64,000 bases of DNA. Source: Hyphomicrobiales bacterium (lineage in GTDB: Bacteria > Pseudomonadota > Alphaproteobacteria > Rhizobiales > JACESI01). Numbering within the stretch: the first letter of the stretch is position 1; the number at the start of each line of letters is the position of its first letter. The translations under genes and the position numbers were made by a program. The notes beneath the pieces were generated by a model. That model did no database searches. It saw only the letters and a list, made by a program, of their open reading frames with translations, and was not told the DNA's origin. Positions 18,294 to 27,063 of the stretch are shown here, one piece after another. Location: contig JBDWKL010000016.1 in NCBI GenBank assembly GCA_039973685.1, forward strand, positions 111,386-175,385, read 5' to 3'.

Positions 18294-19625
18294 TTATGTA
18301 GCTGAGTTGAACTCTGGATAAGCTTCAACACCAACTTCTGCTTTATCAAGACCCATCATTTGATCTTCGTCAGAAGCGCGAACGCCGATCGCAACTTTCA
18401 AAATCATCCAAATAATGTAGGAAGCAACAAAGGTGAACACGCCATATGCAACGATACCAATGATTTGTGTACCGTAGCTTGCGTCTGAGTTTGACAATGG
18501 AACGATCAAAGTGCCCCAGATACCAGCAAGTAGGTGAACTGGGATCGCGCCGACAACATCGTCGAGTTTGAGTTTGTCGAGGAATGGTACAGCAAATACG
18601 ACAATTGCACCGCCAACGGCACCAATGATAATCGCAAGAATTGGCGATGGTGCGAGTGGTTCAGCTGTAATTGATACGAGACCAGCAAGTGCACCGTTAA
18701 GAGCCATTGTGACATCCATCTTACCAAACATAACTTGTGTGAGGATCATCGCAGCGACAACACCACCAGCAGCAGCAAGGTTTGTGTTGACGAAGATGCG
18801 TGACACATCAGAAACATCGCCAAGTGAACCCATTGCCAATTGTGATGCACCGTTAAAGCCGAACCAGCCGAGCCAAAGGATGAATGTACCCAATGTAGCA
18901 AGTGGGATGTTTGAACCTGGCATTACACCAACAGAACCATCTTTGCCGTATTTGCCAAGGCGTGGCCCGATGACGAGAACACCAGCAAGAGCTGCCCAGC
19001 CACCGACTGAGTGAACGATTGTTGAACCAGCAAAATCTGAGAAGCCCATTTCAGACAACCAGCCGCCGCCCCACTGCCATGAGCCGGTGATTGGGTAGAG
19101 GATACCTGTAAGGACTGCTGTAAAGATTAGGAACGGCCAAATTTTAACGCGTTCTGCAACTGCACCAGAAACGATAGAGGCTGTGGCTGCAACAAACACC
19201 ATTTGGAAGAACCAATCAGATGCTTTTGAATAGCCGGTTCCAAGATCATTACCACCAACAGCATCAATGCTGTAACCGGTGAAGGATGGAATACCGAGGA
19301 AGCCGCCTGTTTTTGCAACGTCTGTATAGAGGAGCTCATAACCGATCAGCCAGAACATAATGCCAGCGATCGAATAAAGGCCAATGTTTTTCAGACACTG
19401 CATGGAAACGTTCTTTGAACGAACGAGGCCCGCTTCAAGCATGGCAAAGCCTGCCGCCATAAACATGACAAGAAAGCCACCAATCAAGAAGAGAAGTGTG
19501 TTGAAGATATAAGCGACTTCAGGTGTCACTGCAGGTGCTGCGTCTTGTGCAAGCACTGGGCTTGATAAAGCCGACAAAACAAGCGCGATTGGTAGAGACC
19601 TTGCGCTGAGAGATTTAAATGTCAT
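18294..19625 (-). CDS. amtB: Ammonium transporter AmtB
   Basis: AmtB is the trimeric inner-membrane channel for ammonium uptake. The 443-residue product starts with a cleavable signal sequence ending near ALSSPVLAQ, followed by about eleven transmembrane helices. Family motifs include GFAMLEAGLVRSKN, the DFAGSTIVHSVGG segment with a pore-lining His, and the HLLAGIWGT region with the second His. It lies 48 bp downstream of the PII gene glnK, the near-universal glnK-amtB pair, and the PII protein is expected to gate it when nitrogen is replete. Confidence 0.96.
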   Translation of the reverse strand: MTFKSLSARSLPIALVLSALSSPVLAQDAAPAVTPEVAYIFNTLLFLIGGFLVMFMAAGFAMLEAGLVRSKNVSMQCLKNIGLYSIAGIMFWLIGYELLYTDVAKTGGFLGIPSFTGYSIDAVGGNDLGTGYSKASDWFFQMVFVAATASIVSGAVAERVKIWPFLIFTAVLTGILYPITGSWQWGGGWLSEMGFSDFAGSTIVHSVGGWAALAGVLVIGPRLGKYGKDGSVGVMPGSNIPLATLGTFILWLGWFGFNGASQLAMGSLGDVSDVSRIFVNTNLAAAGGVVAAMILTQVMFGKMDVTMALNGALAGLVSITAEPLAPSPILAIIIGAVGGAIVVFAVPFLDKLKLDDVVGAIPVHLLAGIWGTLIVPLSNSDASYGTQIIGIVAYGVFTFVASYIIWMILKVAIGVRASDEDQMMGLDKAEVGVEAYPEFNSAT

Positions 19626-19673
19626 TGTAATTACCTTGGTGTTTAACCGTGATTTACGAGATACTTGTTTGGA

Positions 19674-20090
<417 letters not shown>

Positions 20091-20119
20091 TCAGGTTCAT
20101 CCCGAGCTAGGATATGCAT

Positions 20120-20136
20120 TACAAGGATTGTGCCAG
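20120..20136 (-). promoter_or_regulatory. Candidate sigma-54 (-24/-12) promoter for glnK-amtB
   Basis: On the minus strand the sequence CTGGCACAATCCTTGTA matches the sigma-54 consensus (TGGCAC-N5-TTGC) with the exact -24 box and a TTGT variant of the -12 box. A transcript would start about 97 bases before glnK. NtrC/sigma-54 control of glnK-amtB is standard. No clear NtrC operator was recognised upstream. The rest of the interval to 20310 is AT-rich and holds no gene that I can see. Confidence 0.68.
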
Positions 20137-20310
20137 TTTTCAGAAAATTTTTAAGTGTTTGAAAATATTAAATAAATTTAAACATTCTGACATATTCAAG
20201 AAATTTAGGATAGTTTCTGTATAGAAAATAGGCAGCTATATTTGCTGTGATTAAAAAATAATCATCTTGGCTAAAAATTGATGTTACGATCTTATAGCCC
20301 GACAATTATT

Positions 20311-21165
20311 CTATCGTTGGCGGATAAGCCCTTCTTGGGCGACCGATGCTATTAAGGTGCCATTACGGGTATAAAGGGAACCGCGTGTGAAGCCTCTGCC
20401 ACCTGTGGCACTTGGGCTATCTTGGGTGTACAAAATCCAATCGGAAAAATCAGCTTTGCGATGGAACCACATGGCGTGGTCAAGACTTGCGACTTGTAGA
20501 TTGCGATTGAAGATGCTGGTCCCGTGCGCGAATAACGATGTATCAAGCAGTGTCATATCTGACAGATAAGCCAATACAGATGATGAGCGCAGGTGATCTT
20601 CTGGAACAGGGGCGGTTGCTTTAATCCAGACATGCTGTTTCGGTTCTAGTTTTTCTTTGGATATATAATGCTTCAAGGATGTAAACCGAACTTCGATTGG
20701 CCTTGGCCTGCTCCAGTAATCTTTTACATTTTGGGGCGCGAGATCCATATAGGTTTCGATCATCTCTTTTTCACTTAACAGCTCTTCAGGCTGAGGCACA
20801 TCTGGCATGTCTATTTGGTGATCGAAGCCTTCTTCTTCTATTTGAAACGAGGCTGATAGTGAGAAAATCGGTTTGCCGTGTTGAATGGCCACCACACGGC
20901 GTGTCGTGAAACTTTTGCCGTCGCGAATTTTATCAACGTCATAGATAATCGGGATATTGGGATCGCCTGGCCGCATAAAATAGCAATGCAGCGAATGAGC
21001 GTTTCTATCTTCCACGGTGCGAGAGGCCGCAACCAAAGCTTGCCCAATGACTTGCCCGCCGAAAACGCGTTGCCAACCCACATTCGGGCTCTTTCCTCGG
21101 AATAGATTGTGTTCAAGCTGTTCCAAGTTCAAAATTTCAAGAAGATCTTCAACGCCGTATGACAT
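20311..21165 (-). CDS. tesB: Acyl-CoA thioesterase II
   Basis: TesB hydrolyses medium- and long-chain acyl-CoA thioesters in the cytoplasm. The 284-residue product is a double hot-dog protein of the TesB family: N-terminal EILNLEQLEHNLFRG, the GGQVIGQAL region, the LHCYFMRPGDP segment and the C-terminal half with SDMTLLD and HAMWFHR motifs. Length is normal. It stands alone on the minus strand, and the ubiH-family gene diverges from it 184 bp away. Confidence 0.94.
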   Translation of the reverse strand: MSYGVEDLLEILNLEQLEHNLFRGKSPNVGWQRVFGGQVIGQALVAASRTVEDRNAHSLHCYFMRPGDPNIPIIYDVDKIRDGKSFTTRRVVAIQHGKPIFSLSASFQIEEEGFDHQIDMPDVPQPEELLSEKEMIETYMDLAPQNVKDYWSRPRPIEVRFTSLKHYISKEKLEPKQHVWIKATAPVPEDHLRSSSVLAYLSDMTLLDTSLFAHGTSIFNRNLQVASLDHAMWFHRKADFSDWILYTQDSPSATGGRGFTRGSLYTRNGTLIASVAQEGLIRQR

Positions 21166-21349
21166 GCATCTGCTCCTGCTTCTTATGGCTCAAGCCCTGA
21201 ACTAACCTAGCCAAACCGTATTCTTACGTTTGCGTCAAGACAGACCGTAATAAATTTCAAAATCACGTCACGATAAAATGTGATGATTGGCAGGAGAATA
21301 ACAGACCTATATAAAGGGTCAGGAAATCATTCAATTTGGAACTTAAGCG

Positions 21350-22576
21350 ATGGAAAAATTCGATATCCTCATTGCAGGCGGCGGATATGTCGGTATGTCG
21401 ACGGCTTTGTCGATTAAACTGGCAGCACCCCATCTTTCCATCTTACTTGTTGATCCGGCCCCGCCTTTAAGTGAGCGCAAGGTTCGCGATTTACGGGCAT
21501 CGGCGATTGCACTTGCCGCGCAAAAAATGCTCGATCAGCTCGGGGTCTGGGACAAATTGAAAGAGCAAGCCCAACCGATCAACGACATGATTGTCACTGA
21601 TTCAAAAACGGGTGATGCGGTTCGTCCGGTCTATTTAACATTTGATCAAAAGGTCGAAGACGGCCAGCCGTTTGCGCATATGGTGCCCAATGGGGCGATG
21701 GTTGCCGCTATAGAAGAGCGGGCGCAGGCTTTAGGTGTTGATATTCGTTACAGTGAAAGTGTGATTGATTTTGAAGAGCAGCCCGCATCCATGGCTATAT
21801 CTTTAAAGTCAGGCAGCGAAGTTGAGGCTGGCCTACTTGTTGCAGCTGACGGCGTGAAATCTGGTTTGCGTTCAATTGCAGGCATCAAAACCATTCATTG
21901 GGATTACGGTCAGTCTGGCATTGTCACCACCGTTGCTCATGAAAAAGCACATGATGGGCGCGCGGTGGAGCACTTCTTGCCGTCAGGTCCATTCGCAATT
22001 TTGCCTTTAACAGACAACCGCTCGTCACTGGTTTGGACTGAGAAGACCCGCGATGCGGAAAAACTGGTCCAAGGTGATGATTTTGTCTTTGACCTAGAGT
22101 TGGAGCGTCGGTTTGGCCATCAATTAGGCGAACTTGAAGTTGTCGGTTCAAAGCGGGCCTATCCAATCAGCCTCACTCTTGCCAAAGAGTTTGTTTCAAA
22201 CCGCTTTGCTTTGGTAGGAGATGCTGCCCACGGTATTCATCCCATTGCAGGGCAGGGGCTTAATCTTGGGTTTCGCGATGTTGCAGCCTTAAGTGAAGTG
22301 ATTGTTGAAGCAGATCGCTTGGGCCAAGATTTTGGAACACTGGATGTCTTGGAGCGCTACCAGCAATGGCGACGCTTTGATACGTGGTTGATGGGCTTTA
22401 CCACGGACGTCTTAAACCGGCTGTTTTCTAACCGCAGTGATGCATTGAGATTAGCGCGTAGTGTCGGGCTGGGCGTGGTGGATCGTATTCCGCAATTAAA
22501 GCAGTTCTTCATTGGTCAAGCAGCTGGAACCGTTGCTAACAATCAACCACGTTTATTGGTAGGAGAGCCACTTTAG
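21350..22576 (+). CDS. UbiH/UbiF/COQ6 family FAD-dependent hydroxylase (ubiquinone biosynthesis)
   Basis: These flavin monooxygenases hydroxylate the aromatic ring of ubiquinone precursors. The 408-residue product has the N-terminal FAD-binding fold (AGGGYVGMSTAL, residues about 9-20), the mid-protein DG motif (VAADGVKSGLRS), and the GDAAHGIHPIAGQGLNLGFRD motif, all typical of the family. Which carbon it hydroxylates (UbiH, UbiF, UbiI or the alphaproteobacterial UbiL/UbiM type) cannot be told from one sequence. A single family member of broad specificity is common in this group. Confidence 0.92.
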   Translation: MEKFDILIAGGGYVGMSTALSIKLAAPHLSILLVDPAPPLSERKVRDLRASAIALAAQKMLDQLGVWDKLKEQAQPINDMIVTDSKTGDAVRPVYLTFDQKVEDGQPFAHMVPNGAMVAAIEERAQALGVDIRYSESVIDFEEQPASMAISLKSGSEVEAGLLVAADGVKSGLRSIAGIKTIHWDYGQSGIVTTVAHEKAHDGRAVEHFLPSGPFAILPLTDNRSSLVWTEKTRDAEKLVQGDDFVFDLELERRFGHQLGELEVVGSKRAYPISLTLAKEFVSNRFALVGDAAHGIHPIAGQGLNLGFRDVAALSEVIVEADRLGQDFGTLDVLERYQQWRRFDTWLMGFTTDVLNRLFSNRSDALRLARSVGLGVVDRIPQLKQFFIGQAAGTVANNQPRLLVGEPL

Positions 22577-22596
22577 CAATCGAGACAACGGGTCGT

Positions 22597-23187
22597 TTAA
22601 GCGTTAGCTCGTTGTTCTGTCCAAGCGATGATGTCTTGTTCTAAATCATCGAGCGCTTCCGTCAAAAATTGCTCGCTGCCTGATCCATGGGACAGAACAA
22701 TCGATCCCTGCCAACGGGTAATAATTGCGCGGGCGTGTTGTTTGGCTTTTTTGTCTTGTGCGTCTTCAAGGACTTGGCTCAACCAACCGACCAACGTATC
22801 AAAAACTTCATTGGTTCGCGAAAGAGCTGTTGGCACACAATCAGAGAAATCACGAATTCCGCTAGCCAGCGGGCATCCAAGTTTAGCGCGGCTTTCAGCG
22901 CTTTCACGCAAAAGATCAATAAAAGCGATAAGCCGATCAACTGGGCTTTTATGTTTTTGATTGATTTCTTCTAGTGATTGCCGTGTTTCAGCAACAAAGA
23001 TTTCGCTAACACCTTCAGCGATGGCTGCTTTGGTTTTGAAGTAATAATAGATGTTACCCAAAGGCACGTCTGAACTCGTTGCAATATCTGCAAGGCTCGT
23101 TGAACCATAGCCATTGACCCAGAAGGCTTCCGCCGCCGCATCTAGTAGTTTTTCCCGCTTATTAGACTTTCTAGGCAATGGGACCAT
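22597..23187 (-). CDS. TetR/AcrR-family transcriptional regulator
   Basis: A cytoplasmic one-component repressor. The 196-residue product has an N-terminal TetR helix-turn-helix (residues about 10-55: KLLDAAAEAFWVNGY, TSLADIATSSDVPLGNIYYYF) and an all-helical ligand/dimerisation domain. The C-terminal half contains conserved Cys residues (LGCPLASGI), as in the subfamily that controls alkene/disulfide-related genes. The target is not evident: it converges with the ubiH-family gene and diverges from nothing close. Autoregulation would be typical. Confidence 0.88.
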   Translation of the reverse strand: MVPLPRKSNKREKLLDAAAEAFWVNGYGSTSLADIATSSDVPLGNIYYYFKTKAAIAEGVSEIFVAETRQSLEEINQKHKSPVDRLIAFIDLLRESAESRAKLGCPLASGIRDFSDCVPTALSRTNEVFDTLVGWLSQVLEDAQDKKAKQHARAIITRWQGSIVLSHGSGSEQFLTEALDDLEQDIIAWTEQRANA

Positions 23188-23298
23188 CCAAAACGCAAAT
23201 CATAACTCCCATACTGTTTATTTCTTGCAGCAATAAACTCCCATACACAATTATGTGAAATTGAGTGAGTTCGAGACTTTTGGGTGAAATTCTGCGTT

Positions 23299-23514
23299 TT
23301 AAAGATCTAATTCACGCGCTTCTTCAGGCAGCATTATCGGTATTCCGCCGCGAATAGGGTAAGCAAGTTTCGCCGTTTTGCTGATTAATTCCTGCGCGGC
23401 ACTATCGTAAGACAGAACGCCTTTCGTTAGAGGACAAACGAGGACCTCCAACAGTTTGCGGTCTAAACTTGCTGCGGCATGTTGAGAATTTTGTTCTGGA
23501 TTATCGTCTGGCAT
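23299..23514 (-). CDS. Trm112-family small protein (UPF0434/YcaR-like)
   Basis: A 71-residue Trm112-like protein. The core [17 protein letters not shown] and the C-terminal [19 protein letters not shown] segments match bacterial YcaR/UPF0434 proteins, which resemble the zinc-binding methyltransferase activator Trm112, although only one of the Cys residues is kept here. Its cellular role in bacteria is not firmly known. It follows the LON-domain gene by 26 bp on the minus strand, an association common in alphaproteobacteria, and may be last in an operon that starts at the prolyl-tRNA editing gene. Confidence 0.88.
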   Translation of the reverse strand: MPDDNPEQNSQHAAASLDRKLLEVLVCPLTKGVLSYDSAAQELISKTAKLAYPIRGGIPIMLPEEARELDL

Positions 23515-23540
23515 TGTCGACCTTTATTGCGAGCAAAGCA

Positions 23541-24212
23541 CTACTGAAGTGTCACGCCGCTATCTGAAGCTTGTTTTGCAAGAAATATTTCTGTGATCGC
23601 AACCAGGGTATCTGCCCGTTGTTTTAAATCTTTTGCTTCCAGAAAGGCTTGTTTTTCTGCAGCCCCGTAAGGGCTCATCATAGAAAGTGCATTGACCAAT
23701 ACACCAGTATCCGCCTCTTCGATGCCTTCCCAATCAACTTCCATATCGTTTTGATCCAGATAAGCGCGGAATGTTTCAAGCAATAATTCTCGATCAATCT
23801 GGCTATTGCTGAGATCAGGTTTCAAATCATTTTCGAAGGCAGACCAGTCAGTTACTGCTTGTCTGAAGGGTGTTGTCGTTTCCAGTTCGGAATGAATTGA
23901 AAATCGTGAAATACCCACCAGGCCAATTACATAACGACCATCAGATGTTTCGCTAAACGACACAAGACGCCCCGCACATCCAATTTGGCAAAGGCCATTT
24001 TCAGTTGATGACTGTCCAGTGATTGCAGGTTGAACCATACCAATCATCCGATCGCCCGCCAGTGCTGCGTCAATCATCGCGAGATAGCGGGGTTCGAAAA
24101 TATTGAGCGGTAAGTTGCCACCGGGTAGCAGAAGAGCGGCTGTCAGTGGGAAAACAGGTAATGACTTTGGAAGATCATCAACCGTCTCGTATTTGGTATT
24201 ATTAGATTCCAA
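23541..24212 (-). CDS. LON peptidase substrate-binding-domain protein
   Basis: The 223-residue product contains only the N-terminal substrate-recognition (LON) domain of Lon proteases, without the ATPase and peptidase parts. Evidence is the start SLPVFPLTAALLLPGGNLPLNIFEPRYLAMIDAAL-type segment (residues about 15-50), the QIGCAGRLVSF region and the helical C-terminus. The function is unproven; such proteins may be adaptors. It follows the thioredoxin-TPR gene with a 47-bp gap and precedes the Trm112-like gene. Confidence 0.88.
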   Translation of the reverse strand: MESNNTKYETVDDLPKSLPVFPLTAALLLPGGNLPLNIFEPRYLAMIDAALAGDRMIGMVQPAITGQSSTENGLCQIGCAGRLVSFSETSDGRYVIGLVGISRFSIHSELETTTPFRQAVTDWSAFENDLKPDLSNSQIDRELLLETFRAYLDQNDMEVDWEGIEEADTGVLVNALSMMSPYGAAEKQAFLEAKDLKQRADTLVAITEIFLAKQASDSGVTLQ

Positions 24213-24259
24213 TACTCAACTCCCCAAAATCTGATTCTTAGGTCTCAAAATGAGAGCGG

Positions 24260-25195
24260 TTAAGAAAATAAGATAGACGATAATTTTCTGCGTGCAAACT
24301 TGGTGGCATCATCAGTTGGCCCCCATGCTTCAAAAAACGTCAAAAGCTCTTTGCGAGCTCCATCGTCATTCCATTCACGGTCGCGCGCAATTATTTCCAA
24401 TAGTGAACTGGCTGCATCTTGTCTTTTTCCAACCGCATTAAGTGCAATTGCTAAATCAAAGCGGGCTTGATGGTCGTTCTCATCGGCTTCAATTCTTGCC
24501 ATAAGCGGTTCAAGATCACCCATATCAGCAGCTTTTTCCAAAAGCGCGAGTTGTGCAGCGACACCTTTGATGATTGGGTCTTCTAATTTGTCTTCTGGCG
24601 TCATTTTTAAGATGTCAGCAGCCTGCGCCGCGTCGCCAAGACCGATGGCACATTTTGCGAGGCCAGCGATGGCTACCAAGTTGGTTTGATCTGCTTGTAG
24701 GGCTGCGCTGAAATATCCGGCTGCTCCTTGGAAATCTTCTGCTTCCAATAATTTCTCTGCTTCTTCAACAAGCATTTCTTCATTGTTTGGAGCAACGGGG
24801 CCGGCAATCCGAGCGATGAATTCTTTGATTTCTTTTTCACCTTGCATGCCCATAAATCCGTCAACGGGTCTACCATTGCTGAAAGCCACAACCGCAGGAA
24901 TGGATTTAACGCCCATCTGGCCGGAAATCTCTGGGTGCTCATCAATATTCATTTTGACAAGTTTTACAGCACCACCAGCATCATTGACGGCTTTTTCGAT
25001 AACAGGGGTCAATTGTTTGCAAGGCCCGCACCAAGGCGCCCAAAAGTCGATAAGCACTGGTTGTTTGTTTGATTCCTCAATCACATCGATTGGGAAAGCT
25101 TGCGTGGTGGTGTCCTTGATCAATTCACCTTGGCTGGCTTTGCCACTTGAGCCGCCAGTTGAATAGCTTGTTCCAGTAGACATCATATCGCTCAT
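24260..25195 (-). CDS. Thioredoxin-TPR fusion (YbbN/CnoX-like co-chaperone)
   Basis: The 311-residue product has an N-terminal thioredoxin domain with an intact CGPC active site (near residues 55-58, in PWCGPCK) and a C-terminal tetratricopeptide region rich in Ala/Leu helices (about 150-311). This is the architecture of YbbN/CnoX, a redox-active holdase that hands clients to GroEL and Trx. E. coli YbbN has lost the CxxC, whereas this one keeps it. The ATG at 25195, with a GGAGAATAAG ribosome-binding site, is preferred to one at 25219 that overlaps the upstream gene. Confidence 0.9.
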   Translation of the reverse strand: MSDMMSTGTSYSTGGSSGKASQGELIKDTTTQAFPIDVIEESNKQPVLIDFWAPWCGPCKQLTPVIEKAVNDAGGAVKLVKMNIDEHPEISGQMGVKSIPAVVAFSNGRPVDGFMGMQGEKEIKEFIARIAGPVAPNNEEMLVEEAEKLLEAEDFQGAAGYFSAALQADQTNLVAIAGLAKCAIGLGDAAQAADILKMTPEDKLEDPIIKGVAAQLALLEKAADMGDLEPLMARIEADENDHQARFDLAIALNAVGKRQDAASSLLEIIARDREWNDDGARKELLTFFEAWGPTDDATKFARRKLSSILFS

Positions 25196-25196
25196 C

Positions 25197-25703
25197 TTAT
25201 TCTCCAGCCGGTTCTGCAAGCGCCATGATGGTCACTTCGTGATTGGTTGATTTTACAAATCTCTCTAAATCCTCCCGTCCAATAACCGTTGTGGCCGTGT
25301 TTGTCATGGGATGGCAAGCAATTTGGTCGTAGGTCATTAAGGTTTTATCAAAAAGGATCGAAACTTCATCGTTCTCATCATTGATGATGCAAAAAGCATT
25401 GACCGAACCTGGAGTAATACCGAGTTTCTCCTGCAATAGGTCTGGTTTGCCAAAGCTGAGGCGTGCGCACTCTAGTTTTTTATGAAGCGTTTTCATGTCG
25501 ATGGTAGCATGGGCGCCCACAACCAGCAGAAACAATTTACCCTTTTTGTCTTTCACAAAAAGGTTCTTCGTATGACCACCTGGGATTTGATCATGCAGCT
25601 TCTCACTTTCTTCAACGGTGAAGACAGCTTCGTGATCATAGGTCGTGGTGACAATCCCAAGCTCGTCTAACTTGGCTAATATTGCGTCGCGTGTGGTAAT
25701 CAC
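25197..25703 (-). CDS. Prolyl-tRNA editing domain protein (ProXp-ala/PrdX type)
   Basis: Free-standing INS-like domains deacylate mischarged Ala-tRNA(Pro) or related tRNAs. The 168-residue product has the YbaK/ProX fold: the HEAVFTVEES segment, GGHTKNLFVKDKKG with the conserved Lys, and the FCIINDE stretch. It fits the PrdX/ProXp-ala subgroup better than YbaK, but substrate choice needs testing. It heads the minus-strand operon of four genes ending at 23299; the next gene begins one base after its stop. Confidence 0.88.
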   Translation of the reverse strand: MITTRDAILAKLDELGIVTTTYDHEAVFTVEESEKLHDQIPGGHTKNLFVKDKKGKLFLLVVGAHATIDMKTLHKKLECARLSFGKPDLLQEKLGITPGSVNAFCIINDENDEVSILFDKTLMTYDQIACHPMTNTATTVIGREDLERFVKSTNHEVTIMALAEPAGE

Positions 25704-25867
25704 TGGCTCTGCTCTTTTCTGATCAAATTTTAAAATATCTCCAGCGCTTTTTAGGACGAAAAAAAATCAGGAGCAAGATTTTGAAAAAACCTGTTGCAAT
25801 TACAAACTTCTTTCGTCATATAAGCGTCTCAGAAGTCGCGTTATACCCAGCCGGCTTCTACATGGAC

Positions 25868-25942
<75 letters not shown>

Positions 25943-25947
25943 TACTA

Positions 25948-25980
25948 AACATCTGATCTATTTAAGTTATTTCAGATGTT
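25948..25980 (+). repeat. Inverted repeat just downstream of tRNA-Gly
   Basis: AACATCTGA and its exact complement TCAGATGTT are separated by 15 AT-rich bases, starting 5 bp after the tRNA CCA. It could form a 9-bp hairpin that helps process or end the tRNA transcript, but no T-run follows, so it is not a classical terminator. The remaining sequence to 26192 holds no gene that I recognise. Confidence 0.55.
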
Positions 25981-26192
25981 ACGCTTTCCAATAAAATTGC
26001 AATAATCTGGGCCAATGATTAGGCGCTCAGATTTTCTGAGTCCGTGATGCATTTCCAAGCGTGTATCACCACTGAGCGCATTGCCTTGGGACTTTTTCAA
26101 ATTCATTTCGGATGATTTCTAGTTATTGCAACTAGGAATTCGCTTGCCATTGGTGCATCGGTTTATTTTAAGCCGACATAGGAATGTAAATT

Positions 26193-26633
26193 TTATGATT
26201 TACGCCCTAGACCTATTCTTTTTGCTAGCTCCGAACGTCGTTCGGCGTAGGCTGATGCCACCATCGGATAATCAGACGGCAACCCCCACCTTTTTCGATA
26301 CTCTTCGGGTGACAGGTCATGACTTGCACGTAAGTGTTTTTTCAGAGATTTAAATTCGAGACCACACTCAAGGCATGTAAGCATATCGGGTTTGATAGAC
26401 TTTTTGATCGGAACAGCAGGTGTTCGTGTTTGCTCTGTTTCTACTTCATTTTCAGCACCCACCTGCGTCACCAAATTTGTCATCGCGGTGTTGATATTCG
26501 TCAATAAAACAGGCAACTCTGATGCTGGTAAGGTGTTGTTTGACACATAAGCGCAGATGATCTCTGCTGATAGTTGAGCTGTAATTTGCGCTCTATTTTG
26601 CTCAGTGTTAGTTTTGCTTGCGTCATTATTCAT
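26193..26633 (-). CDS. mucR: MucR/Ros-family zinc-finger transcriptional regulator
   Basis: MucR/Ros proteins are prokaryotic C2H2 zinc-finger, H-NS-like regulators of exopolysaccharide, motility, virulence and symbiosis genes in Hyphomicrobiales. The 146-residue product has the N-terminal oligomerisation region (AQLSAEIICAYVSNNTLP), then the zinc finger Cys87, Cys90, His100, His105 (CLECGLEFKSLKKHLRASH), and the conserved EYRKRWGLPSDYPMVA tail. Family members repress their own promoters. The AT-rich upstream interval with two inverted repeats is a plausible autoregulatory site. Confidence 0.94.
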   Translation of the reverse strand: MNNDASKTNTEQNRAQITAQLSAEIICAYVSNNTLPASELPVLLTNINTAMTNLVTQVGAENEVETEQTRTPAVPIKKSIKPDMLTCLECGLEFKSLKKHLRASHDLSPEEYRKRWGLPSDYPMVASAYAERRSELAKRIGLGRKS

Positions 26634-26640
26634 AAGTATT

Positions 26641-26700
26641 GGTCCAACATATTACAACGGTGGACCCCGTTCTTCCACATCCATCAATATGATATGGATG
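26641..26700. promoter_or_regulatory. Two inverted repeats upstream of mucR
   Basis: GGTCCA...TGGACC (26641-26666, 14-base spacer) begins 7 bp before the mucR start codon, and CATCCAT...ATGGATG (26678-26700, 9-base spacer) lies just behind it. The first could form a hairpin in the mucR leader; either could be an operator. The rest of the interval to 26879 is AT-rich with no coding sequence seen. Role inferred from position only. Confidence 0.45.
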
Positions 26701-26879
26701 AAGTTGATTACTTGTGAAATTGTAAGTAACCAACATGGAAATAAAAAGCACACCAATTCATTTTGAAATCTTGATTTTGGTGGATTTATTTTGCTGATTT
26801 ATTGTAAATATTCGAGTTAAAAATTCTACGTCAATGATGGGCGATTAGAAAATCTAATGCACGGCTTTTTAAAAAATAC

Positions 26880-27059
26880 CTACAATGCCTTATATTCTAG
26901 GATTTTAATGACTTGGCGCCAATAAAGGCAATCCTGAATATCATTGTTCTCCACGGCCCCATGAGCTTCGACGGCAGCCTGATTTAAAGCTTTAGATTGG
27001 TATAGACATCGTAGTTTATTTGCCATTTGCATGGGCGTTAAAGTTTGACTGATGCTCAT
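26880..27059 (-). CDS. Small hypothetical protein, 59 residues
   Basis: An uninterrupted 59-codon ORF begins four bases after the stop of the EamA transporter gene and ends in TAG. The protein starts MSISQTLTPMQMANKL, looks hydrophilic and helical, and contains an acidic middle (AHGAVENNDIQD) and a C-terminal CLYWRQVIKILEYKAL amphipathic segment. I do not recognise a family. Support comes from its position at the end of the oxygenase-EamA operon and its normal-looking amino-acid composition; no strong ribosome-binding site is seen, so coupling to the upstream stop would be needed. It could still be a chance ORF. Confidence 0.42.
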   Translation of the reverse strand: MSISQTLTPMQMANKLRCLYQSKALNQAAVEAHGAVENNDIQDCLYWRQVIKILEYKAL

Positions 27060-27063
27060 TTAT

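Noticed and set aside
18568..19014. 148-codon ORF antisense to amtB
   Set aside because: Pro/Thr-rich translation of the reverse of transmembrane codons; amtB is certain.
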